Source: Pseudomonas oryzihabitans (GTDB lineage: Bacteria > Pseudomonadota > Gammaproteobacteria > Pseudomonadales > Pseudomonadaceae). From it: 64,000 nucleotides of DNA. The stretch covers positions 2,564,501-2,628,500 of the forward strand of contig NZ_CP013987.1 of the NCBI RefSeq assembly GCF_001518815.1, in the 5' to 3' direction. Under the pieces are notes generated by a model that searched no databases, was not told the DNA's origin, and saw only the letters and a list, made by a program, of their open reading frames with translations. Positions 7,555 through 14,905 of the stretch are shown here, piece by piece; position 1 is the stretch's first letter; each line of letters starts with the position of its first letter. The position numbers and the translations under genes are program-made.

Positions 7555-9032
7555 CCCTGCAACGTTTTCAGATGTGCATCGACGGCGAATGGACCGCAGC
7601 CCAGTCCGGCCGTACCTTCGCCAGTCTCGATCCGGCCACTGCGACCGCCTGGGCGGAATTGCCCGACGCCGATGCCGACGACGTCGACCGCGCCGTCCAG
7701 GCCGCCCAGCGAGCCTTCGAGGCGCCGGCCTGGCGTGGCCTGACCGCCAGCGCCCGCGGCAAGCTCTTGCGCCGGCTGGGCGATCTCATCGCCGCCAATA
7801 AGGAGGCCCTGGCCCAGCTGGAAAGCCGCGACAACGGCAAGCTGATCCGCGAGACCCGCGGCCAGGTCGGCTACCTGCCGGAATTCTTCCACTACACGGC
7901 GGGCCTCGCCGACAAGATCGAAGGCGGCACCCTGCCCCTCGACAAGACCGACCTCTTCGCCTACACGGTGCATGAACCCCTGGGCGTGATCGCCGGCATC
8001 GTGCCCTGGAACAGCCCGCTGTACCTGACCGCCATCAAGGTCGCCCCGGCCCTGGCTGCTGGCAACACCGTGGTGATCAAGCCGTCCGAGCACGCCTCGG
8101 CCACCATCCTGGAGCTGGCGCGACTGGCCCTCGAAGCCGGCATTCCTCCCGGCGTGTTCAACGTGGTGACCGGCTATGGTCCGGGCGCCGGCGCGGCCCT
8201 CACCCGCCATCCGCTGGTGCGCAAGATCGCCTTTACCGGTGGCGCCGCCACGGCCCGCCACGTGGTCCGCGCCAGTGCCGAGAACTTCGCCAAGCTGAGC
8301 CTGGAGCTGGGCGGCAAGTCGCCCAACATCATCTTCGCCGACGCCGACCTCGATAGCGCGATCAACGGCGCGGTGGCCGGTATCTATGCCGCCTCCGGGC
8401 AGAGTTGCGTGGCCGGCTCGCGGCTGCTGGTGCAGGACGAGATCTACGACGAATTCGTGACCCGGCTGGTGGAGCGCGCCCAGCGCATCCGCATCGGCAA
8501 TCCCCAGGACGATGCCAGCGAGATGGGCCCGATGGCCACCGAGCAGCAGCTCGCCATCGTCGAGCAGCTGGTAGAAGCGGCCCTGGCCGAAGGCGCGACT
8601 CTACGCCTGGGCGGCAAGCGACCCGACACCGGCAGCGCCGGCTGGTACTACGAACCCACCCTGCTGGAATGCGACCGCCACTCGCTGCGCATCATGCAGG
8701 AGGAAGTCTTCGGCCCGGTGGCCGCGGTGATCCGCTTCAAGGACGAGGCCGAGGCCCTGCGCCTGGCCAACGACAGCGAGCTGGGCCTCGCCGCGGGCAT
8801 CTGGACCCGCGACCTGGGCCGTGCCCATCGCCTGGCGCGGGACATCCGCTCCGGCATCATCTGGGTCAACACCTATCGCGCGGTCTCGGCCATGGCGCCG
8901 ATCGGCGGTTTCAAGAACAGCGGCTACGGCCGCGAGAGTGGCATCGACTCGGTTCTGGCCTATACCGAAACCAAAACGGTATGGATCAATCTGTCCCAGG
9001 CGCCGATGCCCGATCCCTTTGTAATGCGTTAA
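7551..9032 (+). CDS. tgnC: Aldehyde dehydrogenase (TgnC-like)
   Basis: A 493-residue NAD(P)+-dependent aldehyde dehydrogenase. It has VPWNSPL, the FTGGAATARH cofactor turn, the general base in LELGGKSPN and the catalytic cysteine in SGQSCVAGSR, then EEVFGPVAAV. It overlaps the hydrolase gene by 4 bases, indicating translational coupling. In the trigonelline pathway TgnC oxidises the ring-opened aldehyde, which cyclises as a hydroxybutyrolactone, to the methylene succinate that TgnD then hydrolyses. It is clearly different from gabD (1814-3259) and the aldA fragment at the window start, which points to a distinct substrate. Confidence 0.75.
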   Translation: MTLQRFQMCIDGEWTAAQSGRTFASLDPATATAWAELPDADADDVDRAVQAAQRAFEAPAWRGLTASARGKLLRRLGDLIAANKEALAQLESRDNGKLIRETRGQVGYLPEFFHYTAGLADKIEGGTLPLDKTDLFAYTVHEPLGVIAGIVPWNSPLYLTAIKVAPALAAGNTVVIKPSEHASATILELARLALEAGIPPGVFNVVTGYGPGAGAALTRHPLVRKIAFTGGAATARHVVRASAENFAKLSLELGGKSPNIIFADADLDSAINGAVAGIYAASGQSCVAGSRLLVQDEIYDEFVTRLVERAQRIRIGNPQDDASEMGPMATEQQLAIVEQLVEAALAEGATLRLGGKRPDTGSAGWYYEPTLLECDRHSLRIMQEEVFGPVAAVIRFKDEAEALRLANDSELGLAAGIWTRDLGRAHRLARDIRSGIIWVNTYRAVSAMAPIGGFKNSGYGRESGIDSVLAYTETKTVWINLSQAPMPDPFVMR

Positions 9033-9047
9033 ACGAGGTTGGCAGTC

Positions 9048-9533
9048 ATGATCGATCCCGCAATCTACAAGCAAGTGATGGGCGCCTTTCCGTCCGGCGT
9101 CACCGTGGTCACCACCCTGGATGCCGAAGGCAACCTCGCCGGCCTGACCGCCAGTGCCTTCAGCGCCCTGTCGCTGGATCCGGCGCTGGTGCTCTTCTGT
9201 CCCAACTACAGCTCCGACACCTACCCCCTGCTGCGTGACGGCAAGGGTTTCGCCATCCACCTGCTGAGCGCCGAACAGCAGCGTATCGCCTATGCCTTCG
9301 CCAGCAAGGGCAAGGACAAGACCCAGGGCATCGAATGGACGCGCAGCGCCCTGGGCAATCCGCTGCTGGCCGATGCCACGGCGGTGATCGAGTGCGAGCT
9401 GTGGCGCGAGTACGACGGGGGCGACCACGCCATCATCGTCGGGGCGGTGAAGAATCTGATCGTGCCGGACCAGGAGGTGATCCCGATGCTCTATCACCGG
9501 GGCCGCATGGGCGCCGCACCGATCTATGCCTGA
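9048..9533 (+). CDS. tgnA: Flavin reductase, reductase component (TgnA-like)
   Basis: A 161-residue NAD(P)H:flavin oxidoreductase of the HpaC/RutF type, which feeds reduced FMN to a separate oxygenase. Visible pattern: FPSGVTVVTTLDAEGNLAGLTASAFSA near the N-terminus and a late HAIIVGAV strand before the YHRGRM segment. ATG 9048 is chosen over an in-frame TTG at 9039 because GAGG lies about nine bases before it. It ends the operon begun by the LLM monooxygenase, the two forming a two-component system. Confidence 0.82.
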   Translation: MIDPAIYKQVMGAFPSGVTVVTTLDAEGNLAGLTASAFSALSLDPALVLFCPNYSSDTYPLLRDGKGFAIHLLSAEQQRIAYAFASKGKDKTQGIEWTRSALGNPLLADATAVIECELWREYDGGDHAIIVGAVKNLIVPDQEVIPMLYHRGRMGAAPIYA

Positions 9534-9661
9534 GCGGACGGGCCCATGAACGCCTGCAGGGGGCATGCTAGACTTGCTCTCTTCCGCCCTGGCGAGCACG
9601 CAGGCCCCACGTAGTCGCGTGCCTCGTCGTCGCCTGTAGAACCGGTCCGCCAGAGAGCCCC

Positions 9662-10417
9662 ATGAGACGCGCGCAACTAGACGACAGCTTCAAGATCACC
9701 CGCAGCCCGGTCACCCTGCGTGAAATGGTGTGCAATCGCCTGCGCCAGGCGATCCTGAACTTCCAGTTGCTGCCGGGCGACCGCCTGGTGGAGCGCGATC
9801 TCTGCGACCGCCTGGGTGTGAGCCGCACCTCGGTGCGCGAAGCCCTGCGTCATCTCGAATCCGAAGGCCTGGTGGAATTCGCCGATGCCCGTGGGCCGCG
9901 CGTCGCCATCATCACCCTGGAGGATGCCTGCGACCTCTATGAGCTGCGCTGCGTGCTGGAAGGCCTGATCGTGCAACTCTTCACCTTGCGCGCCGGCCCC
10001 CGTGAAATCGAGGCGCTGGAACAGGCCCTCGAGGAGAACCGCAAGGCCCTGGAGGGCGCCGAACTGCCAGAGGTCATCGAGACCGTGCAGAATTTCTATA
10101 ACGTGCTCATGGAGGGCTGCGGCAATCGCGTCGCCGCCACCCAGCTGCGCCAGCTGCAGGCGCGGGTGAGCTACCTGAGGGCCACCTCGGTGTCCCAGGC
10201 CAATCGCCGTCAGGCGAGCAACGCGGAGATGGAGCGCATGGTCGCCGCCATCCGCAGTGGCGATGCCCTGGCCGCCCACCAGGCGTCGGTCGATCACGTC
10301 CGTGCCGCCGCCCAGGTCGCCCTCGACTACCTGCAGCGGCAACAGGAGCACCAGGGCGAACAGGCCCGTGAGCTGTTCATTCCCCGCGTCCAGGACGAGC
10401 CGCGCATCGAGCGCTAG
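9662..10417 (+). CDS. GntR family regulator with FCD ligand-binding domain
   Basis: A 251-residue DNA-binding regulator. Residues about 20-75 form the GntR winged helix (LPGDRLVERDLCDRLGVSRT, then SVREALRHLESEGLVE), and about 95-225 form the all-helical FCD domain with the late HQASVDHV segment that usually helps bind metal or ligand. It follows the monooxygenase operon by 128 bases on the same strand. The GGTATACC palindromes around it fit the described FadR-subfamily operator type (GT then AC half sites), so it is the best candidate for their regulator, equivalent to TgnR. Whether it represses or activates cannot be read; repression is usual. Confidence 0.85.
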   Translation: MRRAQLDDSFKITRSPVTLREMVCNRLRQAILNFQLLPGDRLVERDLCDRLGVSRTSVREALRHLESEGLVEFADARGPRVAIITLEDACDLYELRCVLEGLIVQLFTLRAGPREIEALEQALEENRKALEGAELPEVIETVQNFYNVLMEGCGNRVAATQLRQLQARVSYLRATSVSQANRRQASNAEMERMVAAIRSGDALAAHQASVDHVRAAAQVALDYLQRQQEHQGEQARELFIPRVQDEPRIER

Positions 10418-10461
10418 CCGTCTTCGGCCAGACGCGGCAGTGCCGTGCCTGGCCGCCTGTC

Positions 10462-10749
10462 TCATAGTCCTTCGACGATGAAGATCTCGGCCCGCGCCGC
10501 CGTCTGCCGGTGCCCGCAGGCGTCCTGATACTCCGCCGAGCGATAGCAGGCCAGGGCCTGTTCGTAGGAATCGAACTCGATCACGACCCGGCGCGTCGCC
10601 CAGCCCTCTCCCTCCAGCTGCTCAGCGCGTCCGCCCCGCGCGAGGAAGCGTCCGCCATAGCGGGCGAAGGCCGCAGGGGCGCGCTCCGTATAGCCGCGAT
10701 AAGCCTCGGGATCGGTCACATCGACCTCTGCAATCCAATAACCTTTCAT
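10462..10749 (-). CDS. DUF1330 family protein
   Basis: A 95-residue protein with the DUF1330 (dimeric alpha-beta barrel) pattern: [18 protein letters not shown] at the start, [11 protein letters not shown] in the middle and [20 protein letters not shown] later. No function is established for the family. Its gene is divergent from the ribB-type gene and shares with it the operator at 10783-10792, which lies 34 bases upstream of its start. That links it to the heterocycle regulon; a role with a small reactive intermediate is possible but unsupported beyond context. Confidence 0.82.
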   Translation of the reverse strand: MKGYWIAEVDVTDPEAYRGYTERAPAAFARYGGRFLARGGRAEQLEGEGWATRRVVIEFDSYEQALACYRSAEYQDACGHRQTAARAEIFIVEGL

Positions 10750-10782
10750 GGCGCTTTGCCTCTTTCGCTACGTTTTGTCTCA

Positions 10783-10792
10783 TGGTATACCA
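10783..10792. promoter_or_regulatory. GGTATACC operator, site e (DUF1330 / ribB)
   Basis: Perfect palindrome TGGTATACCA in the 78-base divergent gap, 36 bases before the ribB GTG. The 16 bases from 10785 are identical to those from 4791 in front of the NCS1 permease. Confidence 0.72.
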
Positions 10793-10827
10793 GATTACAG
10801 AACAATCCAGAACCCTGAGAGGTAGCC

Positions 10828-11937
10828 GTGGCCATCCATCCCATCGAAGCGATCATCGAGGATTTCCGTGCCGGCAAGATGGTCATCCTGGTCGATGACG
10901 AAGACCGCGAGAACGAAGGTGACATCCTGCTCGCCGCCGATGCCTGCACCCCTGCCGCGATCAGCTTCATGGCCCGCGAAGCCCGCGGCCTGATCTGCCT
11001 GACGCTGACCGAGGAACGCTGCCGCCAGCTCAACCTGATGCAGATGGTCAGTGACAACGGCACCGTCCACGGCACCGCCTTCACCGTGTCCATCGAAGCC
11101 GCTACCGGCGTCACTACCGGCATCTCGGCCGCCGACCGGGCGCGCACCATCGAAGCCGCGGTGGCACCGGATGCCACCGCGCGGGACCTGGTCCAGCCCG
11201 GCCACATCTTTCCGCTACGTGCCCGCGACGGCGGCGTGCTGACCCGTGCCGGCCATACCGAGGCCGGTTGCGACCTGGCGCGCCTGGCCGGTCGCAACCC
11301 TTCCGCCGTCATCGTCGAGGTGATGAACGACGACGGCAGCATGGCCCGGCGTCCGGATCTGGAGCGTTTCGGCGAACGCCACGGCATCAAGCTGGGCACC
11401 ATCGCCGACCTCATCCACTACCGACTGCGCCACGAACACACCGTCATTCGCATCGGCGAGAGCGAATTGCCCACCGTGCACGGCACCTTCCGCCTGCTGA
11501 CCTACGAGGACCGCATCGAAGGCGGTGTACACCTGGCCATGGTGATGGGCGACATCGACCGCGAGACGCCTACCCTGGTTCGCGTCCATGCCCTGGATCC
11601 CCTGCGCGACCTGGTCGGTGCCGAATACAGCGGGCCGCCGAGCTGGACCCTGTGGGCTGCCCTGGAACGCGTCGCCCGGGAAGGCCACGGCATCGTGGTG
11701 GTGCTGGCCAACCACGAATCTTCCCAGGCGCTGCTGGCCCGGGTGCCCTCGCTGACCCAGCCCAAGCGGCTGTTCGAACGCTCCCAGTCGCGCATCTATG
11801 CCGAGGTAGGCACCGGTGCGCAGATCCTGCAGGACCTGGGCGTCGGGCGCATCCGTCACCTGGGTCTGCCCCTGCGCTACGCCGGCCTGACCGGGTACGA
11901 ACTGGAGATCGTCGAAACCCTGCCTTTTCCTGGCTGA
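10828..11937 (+). CDS. ribBA: 3,4-dihydroxy-2-butanone 4-phosphate synthase with degenerate GTP cyclohydrolase II domain
   Basis: A 369-residue flavin biosynthesis protein. Residues 1 to about 205 are the DHBP synthase domain with the acidic loop [10 protein letters not shown] (23-32) and GHTEAGCDL; this makes the four-carbon unit of riboflavin from ribulose 5-phosphate. Residues about 210-369 resemble GTP cyclohydrolase II, but the zinc-binding cysteines of its SECLTGDVFGSxRCDC segment are replaced ([18 protein letters not shown]), so that activity is probably lost, as in many Pseudomonas RibBA proteins. The start is GTG with GAGAGG upstream. The leader is too short for an FMN riboswitch. 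The operator instead ties it to the flavin monooxygenase operon, suggesting substrate-induced flavin supply. Confidence 0.85.
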   Translation: MAIHPIEAIIEDFRAGKMVILVDDEDRENEGDILLAADACTPAAISFMAREARGLICLTLTEERCRQLNLMQMVSDNGTVHGTAFTVSIEAATGVTTGISAADRARTIEAAVAPDATARDLVQPGHIFPLRARDGGVLTRAGHTEAGCDLARLAGRNPSAVIVEVMNDDGSMARRPDLERFGERHGIKLGTIADLIHYRLRHEHTVIRIGESELPTVHGTFRLLTYEDRIEGGVHLAMVMGDIDRETPTLVRVHALDPLRDLVGAEYSGPPSWTLWAALERVAREGHGIVVVLANHESSQALLARVPSLTQPKRLFERSQSRIYAEVGTGAQILQDLGVGRIRHLGLPLRYAGLTGYELEIVETLPFPG

Positions 11938-11943
11938 AGCCCT

Positions 11944-11961
11944 TTCCAGAGGCCTCTGGAA
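11944..11961. other. 18-base perfect palindrome after ribBA
   Basis: TTCCAGAGGCCTCTGGAA is self-complementary and lies 6 bases after the ribBA stop. It could fold as a 7-bp stem with a GGCC loop, but no T-run follows. It may be a terminator, or a second operator for the ABC transporter genes. Confidence 0.5.
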
Positions 11962-11976
11962 GGCTTGCAAAAAGTT

Positions 11977-11986
11977 TGGAATACCA
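11977..11986. promoter_or_regulatory. GGTATACC-like operator, site f (ABC transporter)
   Basis: TGGAATACCA, one mismatch from TGGTATACCA, set in AT-rich sequence 141 bases before the solute-binding protein gene. It places the transporter in the same putative regulon. Confidence 0.55.
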
Positions 11987-12127
11987 TAATATCGAATGAC
12001 AAAACGGCCCATTCGACAGGGTCGACAGCTCTACTTCGAGGTGCCGCTATCCGCCTCGAATCGCACGACTCCTACAAGGCCGCGACACCTCTGCCGCGCC
12101 GATCCAATAACAAAAGAGGGCGTCACG

Positions 12128-13150
12128 ATGTTGCTGAAGCTTAAAGTCGTCTCTGTGGTCGCTGCCGGCCTGTTGACTACGCTGGCCCTTCCGGCCCAGG
12201 CGGAAAGTCTCAACTTCACCAGCTGGGGCGGTACCACCCAGGACGCCCAGAAGCAGGCCTGGGCCGAACCCTTCACCCAGCAGACCGGCATCCAGGTAGT
12301 GCAGGACGGCCCCACCGACTACGGCAAGCTCCAGGCCATGGTGCAGAGCGGCAACGTCCAGTGGGACGTGGTCGACGTGGAAGCCGATTTCGCCCTGCGC
12401 GCCGCCCAGCAGGGCCTGCTCGAACCCCTGGATTTCAAGACCATCGATCGCAACAAGATCGACCCGCGCTTCGTCAATGACCATGCGGTGGGCTCCTTCT
12501 TCTTCTCCTTCGTGCTCGGCTACAACCAGGGCAAGCTCGGCAGCAAGCAGCCGCAGGACTGGTCGGCGCTGTTCGATACCACCACCTACCCCGGCAAGCG
12601 CGCGCTCTACAAATGGCCGAGCCCCGGCGTTTTGGAGCTGGCCCTGCTGGCCGACGGCGTGCCCAAGGACAAGCTCTATCCCCTGGATCTGGATCGGGCC
12701 TTCAAGAAGCTCGACACCATCAAGAAGAACATCGTCTGGTGGGGCGGCGGTGCCCAGTCCCAGCAGTTGCTCGCCTCCGGCGAAGCGACCCTGGGACAAT
12801 TCTGGAACGGTCGCGTCCATGCCCTGCAGCAGGACGGCGCGCCAGTAGGCGTGAGCTGGAAGCAGAACCTGGTCATGGCCGACATGCTAGTGGTGCCCAA
12901 GGGCGCCAAGAACAAGGACGCCGCGATGAAATTCCTCGCCGAGGCCAGCAGCCCTCGCGGCCAGGCGGATTTTGCCAATCTCACCGCCTATGCGCCGGTC
13001 AACGTCGACAGCATCGCCAAGCTGACCCCGGACCTGGCCAAGAATCTGCCCACCGCCTATGGCAGTGAGCAGGTCACCCTGGACTTCGCCTACTGGGCCC
13101 AGCACGGTGGCGAGATCGCCAGCCGCTGGAACGAATGGCTGGTGAAATGA
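12128..13150 (+). CDS. ABC transporter substrate-binding protein, polyamine-type
   Basis: A 340-residue periplasmic binding protein of the PotD-like class. Residues 1-25 are a Sec signal peptide (LKLK start, hydrophobic core, cleavage expected after PAQA). The mature part opens with LNFTSWGGTTQDAQ and has VQWDVVDVEADFALRAAQQG and SGEATLGQFWNGR, typical of the fold. ATG 12128 is chosen because the longer in-frame reading has no signal and passes close to the operator. First gene of a four-gene transporter operon. The ligand is not readable; polyamine-type systems also take up betaines and other amines, so trigonelline is a reasonable candidate from context. Confidence 0.85.
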   Translation: MLLKLKVVSVVAAGLLTTLALPAQAESLNFTSWGGTTQDAQKQAWAEPFTQQTGIQVVQDGPTDYGKLQAMVQSGNVQWDVVDVEADFALRAAQQGLLEPLDFKTIDRNKIDPRFVNDHAVGSFFFSFVLGYNQGKLGSKQPQDWSALFDTTTYPGKRALYKWPSPGVLELALLADGVPKDKLYPLDLDRAFKKLDTIKKNIVWWGGGAQSQQLLASGEATLGQFWNGRVHALQQDGAPVGVSWKQNLVMADMLVVPKGAKNKDAAMKFLAEASSPRGQADFANLTAYAPVNVDSIAKLTPDLAKNLPTAYGSEQVTLDFAYWAQHGGEIASRWNEWLVK

Positions 13151-13151
13151 C

Positions 13152-14075
13152 ATGTCTGCCTCCAGCTCCAGCCGGGCGGTGCTCGGCACTGCCAAGGACC
13201 GCCGTGCGCTGAACGATCCGGCGCGGACCCGGGGTGAACGCGCCGTCCGCTGGAAGGGCGCGAGTCACCTCGTCCCTGCCCTGCTGTTCCTCGGCCTGTT
13301 CTTCCTGGTCCCGTTGATCGGCCTGCTGCTGCGCGGCGTCCTCGAACCCACGCCGGGCCTGGGCAACTACCAGACCCTGTTCGCCAATGGGGCCTATGCC
13401 CAGGTGCTGCTCAACACCTTTGGCGTCGCTGCCCTGGTGACCCTGTTCAGCGTGCTGATCGGCTTTCCGCTGGCCTGGACCATCACCCTGATGCCCCGCG
13501 GCTGGGGCCGGGTGCTGTTCAACATCGTGCTGCTGTCGATGTGGACCAGCCTGCTGGCCCGTACCTACGCCTGGCTGGTGCTCTTGCAGGGCTCGGGGGT
13601 GATCAACAAGTTGCTCATGGCGATGGGTCTGATCGACGAACCCCTGGCGCTGGTCAATAACCTCACCGGGGTGGTGATCGGCATGACCTACATCATGATT
13701 CCCTTCATCGTGCTGCCGCTGCAGGCGACGCTACAGGCCATGGACCCCATGGTGCTGCAGGCCGGCGCCATCTGCGGCGCCAGCCCCTGGACCAATTTCC
13801 GCAAGGTGTTCCTGCCCATGTGCCGCTCGGGCCTGGGCTCTGGCGCGCTTATGGTATTCGTCATGTCGCTCGGCTACTACGTTACCCCGGCGCTGCTGGG
13901 CGGAGCGCAGAACATGATGCTGCCGGAGTTCATCATCCAGCAGGTGCAGTCCTTCCTCAACTGGGGCCTGGCCAGCGCCGCCGCGGCCTTGCTGATCGTC
14001 ATCGCCCTGGTGCTGTTCGCCCTCTATCTCAGGTTGCAACCGGAATCCCCGGTCGACCCCCAGAACGCGAGGTAA
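13152..14075 (+). CDS. ABC transporter permease, PotB-like
   Basis: A 307-residue inner-membrane permease with about six hydrophobic segments after a 35-residue charged N-terminus. The cytoplasmic EAA loop reads AGAICGASPWTNFRKVFLP, where the ATPase docks. It starts two bases after the binding-protein stop and is followed at 4 bases by the second permease. The two permeases form the heterodimeric channel of this importer. Confidence 0.88.
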   Translation: MSASSSSRAVLGTAKDRRALNDPARTRGERAVRWKGASHLVPALLFLGLFFLVPLIGLLLRGVLEPTPGLGNYQTLFANGAYAQVLLNTFGVAALVTLFSVLIGFPLAWTITLMPRGWGRVLFNIVLLSMWTSLLARTYAWLVLLQGSGVINKLLMAMGLIDEPLALVNNLTGVVIGMTYIMIPFIVLPLQATLQAMDPMVLQAGAICGASPWTNFRKVFLPMCRSGLGSGALMVFVMSLGYYVTPALLGGAQNMMLPEFIIQQVQSFLNWGLASAAAALLIVIALVLFALYLRLQPESPVDPQNAR

Positions 14076-14079
14076 CCCC

Positions 14080-14889
14080 ATGCTGCTGACTCCCAGTGCC
14101 CTCGGCTGGCGGCTGCGCGGTGGCCTGCTGCTGATCACCGGCGCCATCGCCGCGGTGCTCCTGCTGCCCATCGTCTTCATCGTGCTGCTGTCGTTCGGCT
14201 CGTCCCAATGGCTGGTCTTTCCGCCGCCCGGCTGGACGCTCAAGTGGTACCAGCAATTCTTCGCCAACCCGGAGTGGATGCAGGCGGCCCTGGCGAGCCT
14301 CAAGGTGGCGCTGCTGACCACCCTGGTTTCGGTAGCCCTGGCGGTGCCTTGCGCCTTCGCCCTGGTGCGCGGCAAGTTTCCCGGGCGCAAGACGCTCTAT
14401 GCGGTCTTCACCCTGCCGATGATCGTGCCACTGGTGGTGATCGCCGTGGCCATCTATGCCCTGTTCCTGCGCCTGGGCTACACCGGCACCCTACTGGCCT
14501 TCGTGGTCAGCCACGTGATCGTCGCCCTGCCCTTCGCCCTGATCGCTGTCATCAACTCGCTCAAGCTGTTCGATCAGTCCATCGAGGATGCCGCGGTGAT
14601 CTGCGGCGCCTCGCGCCTGCAGGCCATCTACCGGGTGACCCTGCCGGGGATCTGGCCGGGGGTGTTCGCCGGCGCCCTGTTCGCCTTCCTGGTGTCTTGG
14701 GACGAGGTGGTGCTGAGCGTGATGATGGCCAGCCCCAACCTGCAGACCCTGCCGGTGAAGATGTGGGCGACGCTGCGCCAGGACCTGACACCGGTGATCG
14801 CCGTGGCCTCCACGGTGCTGATCGGCCTTTCCCTGCTGGTGATGCTCGCGGCTGCCCTGCTGCGCCGCCGCCAACCCCTTTCCCGCTGA
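14080..14889 (+). CDS. ABC transporter permease, PotC-like
   Basis: A 269-residue inner-membrane permease with about six hydrophobic segments. The EAA loop is DAAVICGASRLQAIYRVTLP. The early segment contains SFGSSQWLVFPPPGWTLKWY, a feature common in PotC-type subunits. Partner of the preceding permease; the ATPase gene follows 16 bases later. Confidence 0.88.
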   Translation: MLLTPSALGWRLRGGLLLITGAIAAVLLLPIVFIVLLSFGSSQWLVFPPPGWTLKWYQQFFANPEWMQAALASLKVALLTTLVSVALAVPCAFALVRGKFPGRKTLYAVFTLPMIVPLVVIAVAIYALFLRLGYTGTLLAFVVSHVIVALPFALIAVINSLKLFDQSIEDAAVICGASRLQAIYRVTLPGIWPGVFAGALFAFLVSWDEVVLSVMMASPNLQTLPVKMWATLRQDLTPVIAVASTVLIGLSLLVMLAAALLRRRQPLSR

Positions 14890-14905
14890 GCTCCCGGAGC
14901 CTGCC

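Noticed and set aside
10793-10827. FMN riboswitch before ribBA
   Set aside because: Only 35 bases lie between operator and start codon, far too short for the FMN aptamer, and no aptamer-like sequence is visible.
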